Shown: positions 37,448 to 47,183, numbered from the stretch's first letter. The stretch: DNA of 64,000 bases from Ruminococcus sp. (GCA_029060755.1 JAIDTI010000023.1:1-64000), one strand, 5' to 3'. Translations and numbers: made by a program. Notes: generated by a model not told the origin, from the sequence alone.

Positions 37448-38566
37448 ATGATTATTCTTGATGAATTAAGACTTGAACTTGTCGGCTACCGAAAAGAAAT
37501 GAACGAACTTGCCGACGTTCTCAACATTAAAGGGGCAAAGGAACGTATTGAAGTTCTTAATGCCGAAACACTTCAGGAGGGCTTTTGGGATAATCTCGAA
37601 AACTCGCAGAAAGTTCTACAGGAAACCAAATCCCTTGAACGAAAAATAGAGCGATTCAACAAGCTTAATGATGAGCTGGAAGATGCTATCACACTTATTG
37701 AGCTTTCGATTGAAGAAGGGGACGAAAGTTCTGTAGATGAGATAAAGCATGAAGCAGAAGTTTTCAAGTCCAAACTGGAGGAAGAAAAGCTGTCCACGCT
37801 CCTTACTGGTGAATACGACAACTCAAATGCTATTCTTACATTCCATGCAGGTGCAGGCGGTACAGAAGCGCAGGACTGGGCAGAAATGCTCTACAGAATG
37901 TACAATATGTGGGCAGAACGCCACAACTACAAAGTAACTCTGATAGACTACCTTGACGGTGACGAAGCAGGTATGAAGTCCGCATCTATTCTTATTGAGG
38001 GCGAAAATGCTTACGGCTATATGAAGTCTGAATCAGGTGTTCACCGTCTTGTCAGAGTATCTCCGTTTGATTCAGCAGGCAGACGACACACTTCATTTGC
38101 TGCACTTGAAGTTATGCCCGAAATTGATGATTCAATTGAAGTTGAAATCCGTGACGAAGATATTGAAATGGAAGTATATCGTTCATCAGGTGCAGGCGGA
38201 CAGAAAGTAAACAAGACAAGTTCCGCTGTACGTCTTATCCACAAGCCGACTGGTATAGTTGTATCATGTCAGACGCAGAGAAGTCAGTTTCAGAACAAGG
38301 ACTATGCTATGAAAATGCTCCGCTCAAAACTTGTCGAAATCAAGGAAAGAGAACATCTTGAAAAGATTGAGGACATCAAGGGCGTACAGCGTGAAATTGC
38401 ATGGGGTTCGCAGATTCGTTCCTATGTATTCATGCCGTACACGCTCGTAAAAGATACACGTACAGGCTTTGAAAACGGCAACATTCAGGCTGTTATGGAC
38501 GGCGATATTGACGGATTTATCAATGCTTATCTCAAATCACTCTCACATGGTACATTGAATAAGTAA
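37448..38566 (+). CDS. prfB: Peptide chain release factor 2
   Basis: 372 residues. Recognises UGA/UAA stop codons: the SPF anticodon-like motif is in VRVSPFDSAGRRHTSF, and the GGQ motif for peptidyl-tRNA hydrolysis is in SSGAGGQKVNKTSSAV. The whole protein is in one frame from the ATG at 37448 (CGGAGG upstream). The internal UGA and programmed +1 frameshift found near codon 25 in many bacteria are absent, so the usual feedback on RF2 level is missing here. A terminator follows. Confidence 0.96.
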   Translation: MIILDELRLELVGYRKEMNELADVLNIKGAKERIEVLNAETLQEGFWDNLENSQKVLQETKSLERKIERFNKLNDELEDAITLIELSIEEGDESSVDEIKHEAEVFKSKLEEEKLSTLLTGEYDNSNAILTFHAGAGGTEAQDWAEMLYRMYNMWAERHNYKVTLIDYLDGDEAGMKSASILIEGENAYGYMKSESGVHRLVRVSPFDSAGRRHTSFAALEVMPEIDDSIEVEIRDEDIEMEVYRSSGAGGQKVNKTSSAVRLIHKPTGIVVSCQTQRSQFQNKDYAMKMLRSKLVEIKEREHLEKIEDIKGVQREIAWGSQIRSYVFMPYTLVKDTRTGFENGNIQAVMDGDIDGFINAYLKSLSHGTLNK

Positions 38567-38577
38567 TAAACAAAAAA

Positions 38578-38612
38578 CCTGCTCCGAAAATCGTGGAGCA
38601 GGATATTTTTTT
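38578..38612. terminator. Bidirectional terminator between prfB and lysC
   Basis: CCTGCTCC / GGAGCAGG 8-bp stem with a T-run on the + strand; on the minus strand it is followed by six T. It serves both convergent genes. Confidence 0.92.
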
Positions 38613-38615
38613 ACA

Positions 38616-39950
38616 TCAGCTTTCTGAATTGATAAACATATCATAGATACGGCGGATAGCTTCTGCAAGGTCGTTTTCGCTTACACCAATTATTACATTG
38701 AGTTCGCTTGAACCCTGATCAATGAGTTTTACATTGATTCTTGCGTGTGCCATTGCTGCGAATACTCTTGCAACAGTACCTCTTGTATTTTTCATACGTC
38801 TGCCGACTACAGCAAGTATTGCAATACCGTCCTCAATATCAATGTGGTCGGGGTTTACTTCCTTGCGTATTTCAGCAAGCACCTTGTCTCTTACAGGTGC
38901 TAACTTTGAACTGTCAACAGTGATGCTCATTGTGTCGATACCTGACGGCATATGCTCAAATGAGATGCCATTGTTATAGAGGATATTCAGTACTTTCATG
39001 CCGAAACCGATTTCATTATTCATCATGGCTTTTTCAATATTGATTGTGCTGAATCCTTTTTTACCTGCAATACCTGTTATTGTGTGTCCTAAACTTTCCC
39101 TGCTGAAATCGTAGTCATTTGATACTATCATAGTGCCTGCATCTTCGGGGCGGTTTGTATTTCTGATATTTATCGGAATACCTGCTGAACGTACAGGGAA
39201 AATAGCGTCCTCATGGAGAACAGATGCACCCATATATGCAAGTTCACGAAGTTCACGATATGTTATTGTTTCGATTACATCGGGATTATCAACTATTCGT
39301 GGGTCGGCAACAAGAAAACCTGAAACGTCCGTCCAGTTCTCGTATATTTCAGCATTTACAGCATTTGCAATAATCGCACCTGTAACGTCTGACCCTCCAC
39401 GTGAGAATGTCTTGATTATGCCCTCTGTAGTTCTGCCGTAAAATCCAGGAATGACAGCATTTTCAAGATTTTTGAGTTTCTGACGTACTGCTTTCACTGT
39501 CTCATCAAGTAAGAGTGTACCCTTTGTATCGAAAATTATAACGTCTGATGCGTCAACAAAATTATAGTCAAGATATTTTGCAAGGATTTTGCCGTTGAGA
39601 TACTCTCCACGACTTCCTGCATAGTCTTTTGCCGGACGTGATTTGAGTTCCTTTACGATTGTATCAAATTCATCATCAAGGCTCATATCGATGCCTAAAT
39701 CTGCAATAATACCATTATATCTGTTCTTGATTTTCTGAAAATCCTCTGAAAAATCAAGTCCGCTTCCTGCCGATTCACAGCACTTATAAAGCATATCAGT
39801 TATTTTTATATCATCTGAAAAACGCTTGCCCGGTGCAGACGGTACAACATATTTTCTTTTCGGGTCTGATTTTATTATATCGTAAACTTTTCTGAACTGA
39901 TTAGCGTCAGCAAGTGAGCTTCCGCCAAATTTTACCGCTTTATTTCCCAT
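38616..39950 (-). CDS. lysC: Aspartate kinase
   Basis: 444 residues, monofunctional. N-terminal kinase signature VKFGGSSLADANQF, then FSRGGSDVTGAIIANA and a region ending in VLHEDAI. Two C-terminal ACT domains (about residues 300-440, with EHMPSGIDTMSITVDSS and INVKLIDQGSSELNVIIGV) are expected to bind lysine or threonine for feedback inhibition. It makes aspartyl phosphate for Lys/Thr/Met/diaminopimelate synthesis. No lysine riboswitch is seen upstream. The stop codon is followed by the shared terminator. Confidence 0.93.
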   Translation of the reverse strand: MGNKAVKFGGSSLADANQFRKVYDIIKSDPKRKYVVPSAPGKRFSDDIKITDMLYKCCESAGSGLDFSEDFQKIKNRYNGIIADLGIDMSLDDEFDTIVKELKSRPAKDYAGSRGEYLNGKILAKYLDYNFVDASDVIIFDTKGTLLLDETVKAVRQKLKNLENAVIPGFYGRTTEGIIKTFSRGGSDVTGAIIANAVNAEIYENWTDVSGFLVADPRIVDNPDVIETITYRELRELAYMGASVLHEDAIFPVRSAGIPINIRNTNRPEDAGTMIVSNDYDFSRESLGHTITGIAGKKGFSTINIEKAMMNNEIGFGMKVLNILYNNGISFEHMPSGIDTMSITVDSSKLAPVRDKVLAEIRKEVNPDHIDIEDGIAILAVVGRRMKNTRGTVARVFAAMAHARINVKLIDQGSSELNVIIGVSENDLAEAIRRIYDMFINSES

Positions 39951-39995
39951 AGTATATATTACCTGCCTTATATTGTTATTTTAATATCAATATTT

Positions 39996-40024
39996 ATTAT
40001 ATCCCTGTTTTCAGCAAAAATCAA
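39996..40024 (-). promoter_or_regulatory. Promoter of lysC
   Basis: Minus strand TTGATT (40024-40019), 17-nt spacer, TATAAT (40001-39996). Confidence 0.75.
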
Positions 40025-40113
40025 TTGACAGAAATGCAGAAAAAAATGATTTTGGATATGTTTTTTTGGTAAATACGCTTGTACGTCACTCACGGACATA
40101 ATAATCATATCAG

Positions 40114-40142
40114 AAAAAAGCTGTAGTCTCAATAACTACAGC
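40114..40142 (-). terminator. Terminator of the TraB-like gene
   Basis: Minus strand GCTGTAGT / ACTACAGC 8-bp stem, 7-nt loop, followed by six T (40119-40114). It starts about 9 nt past the stop codon. Confidence 0.9.
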
Positions 40143-40150
40143 CTGTTTTT

Positions 40151-41263
40151 TTATGCGATTTTTTCTACTGTATAGCCCATTTCCTCAAGAAGATTGTCAA
40201 CACCGTTTTCACCTGAATAATGAGCAGAGCCAACCATAAAGAGACAGTTTTTGCTTTCCTTTATTATTTCAGATGCCTTTTCAGCCATATTCTTGTTACG
40301 GTCAGTAATAACAACCTGAACATATTCTGCATGGTCGTCCATTAAGTCATCAGGAATTTCATCAATATCTGTATCCATATCAACAGAAATTTCTCCGTCA
40401 CCTGATGCCCAGAGGTCATACATTTCTGAATATGTCTGCGCAAAATCTTCAATTTCATTCATGCTGTCAACCATTTCAGATATATTATAATCTGCATAAT
40501 CATCTGTAAATGCGTTCAGTGCATTTGTCTGAACAGACAATTCCTCAATGCTTATAACGTCTTTTCCGTCCTCTTTAGCCTTGTTGATAAAGTATGTGTC
40601 AGTACCTTCAAAGTTCATATTTTCAAGTCGGAGATACATTACAGATGAAAGCTGATTTATCCAATAGCCTGCTGTATATTGGTCAAGCATTTCTGAATAT
40701 GCGCCTAAACTTTCAAAATAACCCTTAGCCTTGTTGTAAGTTTCTTCTGAAATATGGTCTTTTATGGTAGTACTGTCACTATATATCATGCCTTGCAAGT
40801 ATTCCATTTGAGCAGAGGCATCTTCTGTAAGGGCAGTTACATCATATTCAACTGCAATTGAATCACAATTGCTGTATATTTCCATAAGAGTATCGGGATA
40901 TTCTGATACACTTTCAGGAAGCATATGAATAGTGCCAAGAAGATAGATAGAGTTGCTTGTTTCGGGGTCTGTAACTTTCCAAAGCGGAGGATTTACAGAT
41001 GTTGTTTTTATATAGTCATTTATATCTGCTGTTTTGCCAAGCGGATTTTCCTCGTCCTGATTTTCACTTTCAGTAGTTGTTGCTTCCGTATTTTCAGCAG
41101 TAGTTTCTTCTGCTTCTGTAGTTGTTTCAGCTTCTGTAGTTTCAGCAACTGATGATTCAGATTGTGAGTCACTTAATGAACTTTCTTTCTCGTCTCCACA
41201 TGATACTGCTGTCAATGACATTGCAACTGTCAGCAAGACAACAGCCAATTTTTTCATTTTCAT
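40151..41263 (-). CDS. TraB/GumN-family lipoprotein
   Basis: 370 residues. Lipoprotein signal with lipobox LTAVSC (Cys about residue 22), a Glu/Thr/Ser-rich spacer (about 25-75), then a TraB/GumN domain with the hallmark GTIHMLPES near its start and VGSAHYSGENGV near its end. Homologs of this fold include Tiki-type metalloproteases; the GxxH and GxxH-like motifs are the presumed metal sites. It probably sits on the outer face of the membrane. Single gene with its own promoter and terminator. Confidence 0.88.
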   Translation of the reverse strand: MKMKKLAVVLLTVAMSLTAVSCGDEKESSLSDSQSESSVAETTEAETTTEAEETTAENTEATTTESENQDEENPLGKTADINDYIKTTSVNPPLWKVTDPETSNSIYLLGTIHMLPESVSEYPDTLMEIYSNCDSIAVEYDVTALTEDASAQMEYLQGMIYSDSTTIKDHISEETYNKAKGYFESLGAYSEMLDQYTAGYWINQLSSVMYLRLENMNFEGTDTYFINKAKEDGKDVISIEELSVQTNALNAFTDDYADYNISEMVDSMNEIEDFAQTYSEMYDLWASGDGEISVDMDTDIDEIPDDLMDDHAEYVQVVITDRNKNMAEKASEIIKESKNCLFMVGSAHYSGENGVDNLLEEMGYTVEKIA

Positions 41264-41307
41264 CTTTATCTTTTTCCTTTCTTTATCAGATTTCTGATAT
41301 ATCTGTA

Positions 41308-41336
41308 ATTATACCATATTTTCATATAACTGTCAA
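41308..41336 (-). promoter_or_regulatory. Promoter of the TraB-like gene
   Basis: Minus strand TTGACA (41336-41331), 17-nt spacer, TATAAT (41313-41308). Confidence 0.88.
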
Positions 41337-41541
41337 ATCGAACATATATACTTAAAGTATTCTATAATAACAGAGTTTACTTTTTACTGATATGAAAATA
41401 AGACTATATATACAGTATGTAATATTATACCCGAAAAATTACAACAGTTTATATAATTTCAAAAAAAATCTGTCAATTTATTTAATATTTATTTACAAAA
41501 AATAAATTTCTCTTAAAAATATCTTAATAAACACATTTTCC

Positions 41542-41570
41542 TTGACATATGACGAAAAAAGTTATATAAT
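41542..41570 (+). promoter_or_regulatory. Promoter of ppk
   Basis: TTGACA (41542-41547), 17-nt spacer, TATAAT (41565-41570); about 70 nt before the ppk ATG. Confidence 0.9.
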
Positions 41571-41639
41571 AGACTTAGGCTGATTAGTTTTCAGCAGATA
41601 ACAATAATATACAAAAATCGTCAGAATTGGAGGCGTTTT

Positions 41640-43757
41640 ATGGAATATTTTGAAAACAGAGAACTTTCATGGCTTAAATTCAATAAGCGTGTTATTGAGG
41701 AAGCAACAAGTCCTGATAATCCTCTTTTGGAAAGACTTTCTTTTTCAGCAATATATCAAAGCAATTTAGATGAATTTTTCATGGTGAGAGTCGGCTCTTT
41801 AACTGATAAGGAAAAAGAACACAAAAAGAAAAAAGACGGCAAAACAGGTATGACAGCATCTCAACAGCTTGATGCAGTTTTTACTACAGTACGCAGACTT
41901 CAGCCGACTGTTGAAGATGCTTTCAGAAACAACATGGCAGAACTGAAAAAATATGGCTTTGAACACGTGAATTTCAATACCGCAACTGTTGAGGAACTTT
42001 CTTTCCTTGAACTTTATTTCAAGCGTGAACTCAAACCGTTTATTTCTGGTCTGATTATAAATGATGCGCTGCCTTTTCCGTTCCTCAAAAATAAAGAACT
42101 CTATGTAGCTGTACATATCAGCACAAAAAAAGGTGTTTCAGTAGGCATCATACCTACAGAACACGAACACAGAGAAAGAATTGTCACGCTCGGAAATGAC
42201 GGAAAACGTTTTATTCTTGAGGAGGAAATTATTCTGCATTTTGCACATCTCATGTTCAAGGGCTGTAAGATTCAGGACAGGGCAATTATCAGAGTTACAA
42301 GAAATGCCGATATACAGGTAAATAACAAGGGGGCAGATTTCCGTGACCGCATGGAAGAACTTGTATACAAGCGCACAAGACTTTCTGCCGTCCGACTTGA
42401 AATTACAGACGAGTTCAGCCGTGATGCACTTGACTATATCTGCAAAAAGCTGAAAATCAAGAATGTACGTGTATTCAATTCCCATATTCCGCTTGATTTG
42501 TCGTATCTTTTTCAGTTGCAGGAACTTGATACCACTCCCGAACTTCACTACACTCTGCGAACTCCACGAAAATCAGCCATGCTCACCGATACACGTTCAG
42601 TCTTTGCGCAGGTCAAGGCAAAGGATATTTTATTGAGCTATCCTTTTGAATCCATGTCCGCAACATTTATAAGACTGCTGGAGGAATCTGCTGTTGACCC
42701 GAAAGTTACATCAATCAAGATTACTCTTTACCGTGTCGCACGAAACAGCAAGGTTATAAGTGCATTGTGTACGGCATCTGAAAACGGCAAGGACGTTTTT
42801 GTAATGATTGAACTCCGTGCAAGATTTGATGAAGCGAATAATATTGAATGGTCGAAGATTCTGCAAAAAGCAGGTGTAACTGTAATATACGGATTCAAGG
42901 AGTTCAAGGCTCATTCAAAGTTACTGCTTATCAAGCGAAAAGCAACAGGCGGAAATTTTGACTATGTTACACAAATCGGTACTGGTAATTACAATGAAAA
43001 AACGTCCGCAATATATACCGATATGATGCTCCTGACAGCAGACAGACAGATTGCAGAAGATGCAGAAGCAGTTTTTGCGTCTCTAAGAAACGGCACTTTT
43101 ATTGAAAGTACAAACAAGCTTCTTGTATCTCCTCACGCACTCCGTCCGCAGATTCTTGCAATGATGGACGAACAGATAAAACTCGGTGAAAACGGCTACA
43201 TAGGTGCAAAAGTGAACTCACTCAATGACAAGGTTATAATAAACAAGCTTGTTGAGGCATCAATGGCAGGTGTGAAAATTGAACTTGTTGTGCGTGGTGT
43301 ATGCTGTATTATTGCCGGAGTTCCTGAATATACTGAAAATGTAACAGTAAGAAGTATTGTAGGCAGATTCCTTGAACACAGCCGTATTTTCATATTCGGC
43401 AAGGAAGGTGCAGAACAGAAAATATACATCGGTTCTGCCGACTATATGAGCAGAAATACTGTCCGCCGTGTTGAAGTTGCTGTACCTGTAGAAGATGCAC
43501 GTCTCAAAAAGCGTATAAACGATATGTTCAGTATCCTTATGAAAGACAATGTTAAAGCAAGAGTTATGCTCCCCGACGGAAACTATGTTCATGTTGAACG
43601 CAAAGAGGGTGAGGAAGCCATAAACTCTCAAGAGTATTTCTATGAGGAAGCGTATCGTCGTCTGGAAGAAAAAACAGCAAAGCAGGAACGTCTAAAAACT
43701 ACACGTGAAAAAAAAGACGGTAAAAAAACAACTAAGTCAACTAAAAAAAGCAAATAA
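41640..43757 (+). CDS. ppk: Polyphosphate kinase 1
   Basis: 705 residues. Reversibly polymerises the gamma-phosphate of ATP into polyphosphate. N-terminal domain with RELSWLKFNKRVIEEA, head domain, then two PLD-like catalytic domains: FKAHSKLLLIKRK carries the presumed autophosphorylated His, and YIGSADYMSRN and GTGNYNEKTS are conserved. The C-terminal 40 residues are a Lys-rich extension. GGAGG precedes the ATG. It is followed 33 nt later by pssA, apparently in one operon. Confidence 0.95.
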   Translation: MEYFENRELSWLKFNKRVIEEATSPDNPLLERLSFSAIYQSNLDEFFMVRVGSLTDKEKEHKKKKDGKTGMTASQQLDAVFTTVRRLQPTVEDAFRNNMAELKKYGFEHVNFNTATVEELSFLELYFKRELKPFISGLIINDALPFPFLKNKELYVAVHISTKKGVSVGIIPTEHEHRERIVTLGNDGKRFILEEEIILHFAHLMFKGCKIQDRAIIRVTRNADIQVNNKGADFRDRMEELVYKRTRLSAVRLEITDEFSRDALDYICKKLKIKNVRVFNSHIPLDLSYLFQLQELDTTPELHYTLRTPRKSAMLTDTRSVFAQVKAKDILLSYPFESMSATFIRLLEESAVDPKVTSIKITLYRVARNSKVISALCTASENGKDVFVMIELRARFDEANNIEWSKILQKAGVTVIYGFKEFKAHSKLLLIKRKATGGNFDYVTQIGTGNYNEKTSAIYTDMMLLTADRQIAEDAEAVFASLRNGTFIESTNKLLVSPHALRPQILAMMDEQIKLGENGYIGAKVNSLNDKVIINKLVEASMAGVKIELVVRGVCCIIAGVPEYTENVTVRSIVGRFLEHSRIFIFGKEGAEQKIYIGSADYMSRNTVRRVEVAVPVEDARLKKRINDMFSILMKDNVKARVMLPDGNYVHVERKEGEEAINSQEYFYEEAYRRLEEKTAKQERLKTTREKKDGKKTTKSTKKSK

Positions 43758-43790
43758 TTTCTGACATAAATTATAATATAGGGGCTAAAC

Positions 43791-44429
43791 ATGATTGGTT
43801 TTTACAGTTATACTGTTATTCTTACATACATGGGTCTTGCATCAGCAATTGCAGGAATTTTCTTTGCAGGCGGATTATATGGAGATATTCCGCACCCGAC
43901 TTATGCAATAGTATGTCTTATGATTTCAGGTTTATGCGATATGTTCGATGGAAAAGTTGCACGTACCAAAAAAAATCGTACTGATGATGAAAAAAATTTC
44001 GGCATACAGATAGATTCGCTTTGTGATGCGATATGTTTCGGAGTTCTGCCTTCCGTAATCGGCTACTCTGTCGGACTTAACACACTTGCCGACCTGCCTT
44101 TTCTGATACTGTTTCCGCTTTGTGCAGTCATAAGACTTGCATATTTCAATGTTACAGAAGAATCACGGCAGAAAAAAACAAGTGAAGTACGGAAGGTCTA
44201 TGAAGGACTTCCTGTTACAAGTGTTGCATTAATATTTCCGCTTATCTACAGCTTTCAAAAGGATATAGGGGAATGTTTTCCGCTTGTGTACGAAGTTTTC
44301 ATGCTGATTATTGCAATTGCATTTATTACAAGATTCAAGGTTAAAAAACCTGCAATGAAAACAATGCTTATATTTGTTGGTATAGGATTCCTTGAATTTC
44401 TATGGCTTATGTATAAAAGAAACTGTTGA
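43791..44429 (+). CDS. pssA: CDP-diacylglycerol-serine O-phosphatidyltransferase
   Basis: 212 residues, about six transmembrane helices. The CDP-alcohol phosphotransferase signature DGxxAR...G...D...D is complete (DGKVAR, then FGIQIDSLCD), with a slightly enlarged spacing after AR. It makes phosphatidylserine, the precursor of phosphatidylethanolamine. Assigned as PssA rather than PgsA from its helix pattern and GLCDMFDG context; a different head-group substrate cannot be excluded. It contains an A8 run in an intact frame. Confidence 0.88.
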   Translation: MIGFYSYTVILTYMGLASAIAGIFFAGGLYGDIPHPTYAIVCLMISGLCDMFDGKVARTKKNRTDDEKNFGIQIDSLCDAICFGVLPSVIGYSVGLNTLADLPFLILFPLCAVIRLAYFNVTEESRQKKTSEVRKVYEGLPVTSVALIFPLIYSFQKDIGECFPLVYEVFMLIIAIAFITRFKVKKPAMKTMLIFVGIGFLEFLWLMYKRNC

Positions 44430-44436
44430 AAAAATA

Positions 44437-44464
44437 TCCGCTGTACAGAAAAAAGTACAGCGGA
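44437..44464. terminator. Bidirectional terminator between pssA and the flavin reductase gene
   Basis: TCCGCTGTAC / GTACAGCGGA 10-bp stem with an 8-nt loop; T-rich tracts on both sides. Confidence 0.92.
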
Positions 44465-44470
44465 TTTTGT

Positions 44471-44977
44471 TTATTCTTTTACATATACAGCAGTAATTTC
44501 TGAAATGTAAGCACGGTGATAAGGGTCTTTGCTGAAGAATTGTTCAGGTATTCCGTCATCTGTAAGAAAACCGCTTTCCTGCAAATCGTAGCTGTAGAGT
44601 TTACGGCATACTATAACCATATCAGCCTGTTCAAATGTCATACAGCCGTCAATTTCAGTCGGTACAAGTCCTGTTTCAGCCATTTTGTCGCAGTCTCTGC
44701 CCGAATGTGAACCGCAGAAAGAGAGTGCTTTTCTGAAATCCCCACCAAAGAATGACGCTGTAAAATATTCGCCGTCTTCAATGAACTCATATGTATAGCG
44801 GTTTGGTCTGATGTAGCAGGTGAAAACGTTCTTATTCCATAATACGCCAATCTGTCCCCATGATGCAGTCATTGTGTTGAAATTCTCCTTGTTTCCTGCC
44901 GTGATGAGTGTCCACTCCTTGCCGATTTTTGTAAATGGGTTGAAGTTGAGTTCTGTAATATCAATTTTTTTAAGCAT
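44471..44977 (-). CDS. Flavin reductase-like (FMN-binding split barrel) protein
   Basis: 168 residues, single-domain split barrel. FMN-binding-type segments TMTASWGQIGVLWNKNV and RPNRYTYEFIEDGEYFTASFF, the latter with the common phosphate-binding pattern, are followed by the SFCGSHSGRDCDK region. It probably carries out flavin-dependent reduction; the substrate is unknown. AGGAG precedes the ATG, and it directly follows spo0A by 10 nt, possibly as one transcript. Confidence 0.85.
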   Translation of the reverse strand: MLKKIDITELNFNPFTKIGKEWTLITAGNKENFNTMTASWGQIGVLWNKNVFTCYIRPNRYTYEFIEDGEYFTASFFGGDFRKALSFCGSHSGRDCDKMAETGLVPTEIDGCMTFEQADMVIVCRKLYSYDLQESGFLTDDGIPEQFFSKDPYHRAYISEITAVYVKE

Positions 44978-44987
44978 AAAAATTCTC

Positions 44988-45743
44988 CTAATTCGTTTTT
45001 AGTACAGACTTATATTTAAGTCTCAATTTATCAGTAATAAGGGCGATAAACTCCGAATTTGTCGGCTTGCCCTTGCTTGTATCGACTGTGTAGCCGAAAA
45101 ATGAATTGAGAGTATCAACATTTCCTCTGTCCCATGCAATCTCTATAGCATGACGGATAGCTCTCTCAACTCTTGACGCTGTTGTGTCGTATAAACTTGC
45201 AACAGTAGGATATAACAGCTTTGTCACGCTGTCAAGTAAAGTTTTATCCTTTATCGAATAAAGAATAGCTGTTCTTAAATAGTGATAGCCTTTTATGTGT
45301 GCAGGCACGCCAAGCTGATGAATAATGTCTGTTACGACAATTTCCATATCATCACTTAAACTGTCGGCTTTGTCGCCAAGTGCAGAACTTATCGCACAGA
45401 AAAGGTCGTCTGCATCATACGGCTTAAGCAGAAACTTTGATGCACCGTTTTCCATAACCTGACGTTCAATAAATTCATTGTCATAAGCTGATGTTATGAT
45501 AAATGCAGGAAACTTACAGCCAGATTCCTTCACTTTTTTCATTATCGTAACTGCATCACCGTTCTGCGCCGTAATATCAAGTACAGCTACATCGGGCGGG
45601 TCGTTCTTTATGGACTCAATTATAACATCAGAGTCCTTGCGTCTTGTGTACGCATACATTCCACGCTCACGAAGTTTATTTGCTGTACTTACTCCTGTTA
45701 TTGCTGAATCGTCTCCAATAAGTACTTTTATTTTACTATTCAT
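44988..45743 (-). CDS. spo0A: Spo0A-type response regulator
   Basis: 251 residues. The receiver domain has acidic D11/D12, the phosphoacceptor D56 ([10 protein letters not shown]), Thr/Ser in IITSA and Lys in LKPYD. The C-terminal domain matches Spo0[39 protein letters not shown] and [17 protein letters not shown] with the recognition helix. It is the master regulator of sporulation in Clostridia and Bacilli. The loop after D56 lacks the common MPxxDG. The start ATG 45743 has CGGAGG upstream. Confidence 0.93.
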   Translation of the reverse strand: MNSKIKVLIGDDSAITGVSTANKLRERGMYAYTRRKDSDVIIESIKNDPPDVAVLDITAQNGDAVTIMKKVKESGCKFPAFIITSAYDNEFIERQVMENGASKFLLKPYDADDLFCAISSALGDKADSLSDDMEIVVTDIIHQLGVPAHIKGYHYLRTAILYSIKDKTLLDSVTKLLYPTVASLYDTTASRVERAIRHAIEIAWDRGNVDTLNSFFGYTVDTSKGKPTNSEFIALITDKLRLKYKSVLKTN

Positions 45744-45905
45744 TTTTTTACCTCCGTAAAATGTTTTATTTTGCATGATTCTATATTATCATAAACGCAG
45801 ATATAATATCAATAGTATAATTTGTTTTTTTTGATATATTTTTATCAGAAAATAAAAATTTTTATGAATAGTAAATATTATGCTTTTTTTCGGCTTATTT
45901 TCGTA

Positions 45906-47183
45906 TCATAATTTGACGTTTTGTTTCATTTTTGAAAGAATACCATCAGTAATTGTACGAATTTTTGTCCCTTTTGGAAACATTTTTTCAGCAAGTCTGC
46001 CGACTACATTCTGATTTATGTCATTATTTTGAAAATTTGCTGTTTTCGGCTCGGTTATATGACTTTCCCACTCCTGCATCACGTCTTTTTCAAGCTGTTC
46101 CGAAAGTAAATTTCTGTCAGCTGGTGAACTATGCTCCGAAAAAAATTCAAAAGGCATAGAAAATCCGTTAAAACTGAAATTATGTGAGATGTCACCGAAG
46201 TGAGCAGAAAAAAGTGTTCGGAAATCTTCTGCTCCACGCATCATCTCATCATTTTTTTTGTACGCTGAAATAATCTTCCTCTGTAAATCATTCGGAGAAA
46301 AATTCTTGTCATATTCAAGCGTGCCGAATACAATAAATCCAATCATATAGGAATCTTTGCAGAAGTCACTCTGATACACTTTTCCTTTCGGCATATCAAA
46401 CATATATGCGCCATAAAGACCCATTGCAAGATGAAATGCAAGAAAATCTGCTGAATCATAGCTATATGGATATTTTGCCTGAATGAATCCCCTTAGCCTG
46501 CCCGATTTTAACATAAGCGGTATTGTATCAGCAAGAAGCAGTGCCTTTGAGCCTTTCATAATCGGCTTTTCAATGTCATTCTCAATGTCTCCGCCTATAT
46601 TCAGTATCTTTGATGCCGAAACACCTGACTTTTCAATAACAGTATCATATATATCAGCCGTTTCAAGTTCATTTGCAACTATAAGCTGATTATACTTACT
46701 GTAACCGCATTTATCAAGAATATTTACAATAACTTTTCTCGGATAAACCATATCGGCAACTATTATTATTTTTTTCTTGTGCCTTTGTGCTTTCTCAAAA
46801 AGTCTTTTCCCGAAATTTCTCGGAAATACCAAATCAGAGTAAATCTCACATTCACGCTTCAGAAGTGCATCACGGTTTTCCTTTGTTATTTTTGTCTTAT
46901 TCATTATGAAGTCATATATCATGTCAATATTTTTCGGGCATCTCTGTTCAGCATATATTCTCATATCTGAAAAAGATTTTCTTCCCTTGTAAAAATGCCT
47001 GAAATCGTCCTCCATGAATAAGAATAAGTCCTGAAATTCAGAAAACGGAGTACTTATCAAAGTATCTTTCATTCTGAAACATACGACTTTGCAGTCCGAC
47101 CTGCTTATTTCAGTTGTCATTTTATTCAGCAGTGCAACCTGCTCAAGTGACAGAATGATTTTAAGTTCAGGAATGTTTTTCAA
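45906..47183 (-). CDS. HAD-like protein lacking the nucleophile Asp
   Basis: About 425 residues. The fold is suggested by CFRMKDTLIST (motif I region), KKIIIVADMVYPRKVI (motif II) and LNIGGDIENDIEKP (motif IV). In catalytic relatives motif I reads F-D-x-x-D-T-L; here the first Asp is Arg, so phosphatase activity is unlikely. The C-terminal half is a helical domain without a recognised match. The start is TTG 47183, 8 nt after AAAGGGGG (a GTG at 47192 touches that site). It lies 33 nt after the GH26 gene. Possibly a binding or regulatory protein linked to cell-surface glycans. Confidence 0.7.
   Translation of the reverse strand: MKNIPELKIILSLEQVALLNKMTTEISRSDCKVVCFRMKDTLISTPFSEFQDLFLFMEDDFRHFYKGRKSFSDMRIYAEQRCPKNIDMIYDFIMNKTKITKENRDALLKRECEIYSDLVFPRNFGKRLFEKAQRHKKKIIIVADMVYPRKVIVNILDKCGYSKYNQLIVANELETADIYDTVIEKSGVSASKILNIGGDIENDIEKPIMKGSKALLLADTIPLMLKSGRLRGFIQAKYPYSYDSADFLAFHLAMGLYGAYMFDMPKGKVYQSDFCKDSYMIGFIVFGTLEYDKNFSPNDLQRKIISAYKKNDEMMRGAEDFRTLFSAHFGDISHNFSFNGFSMPFEFFSEHSSPADRNLLSEQLEKDVMQEWESHITEPKTANFQNNDINQNVVGRLAEKMFPKGTKIRTITDGILSKMKQNVKL

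Larger units (their letters stand above)
41264..41639. other. Intergenic region between divergent TraB-like and ppk genes
   Basis: 376 bp of very AT-rich sequence. It holds one strong promoter in each direction (41308-41336 and 41542-41570); nothing else was recognised between them. Confidence 0.8.

Noticed and set aside
39951..40150. Lysine riboswitch upstream of lysC
   Set aside because: The region upstream of lysC is AT-rich with a simple promoter about 45 nt from the start, too short for a riboswitch.
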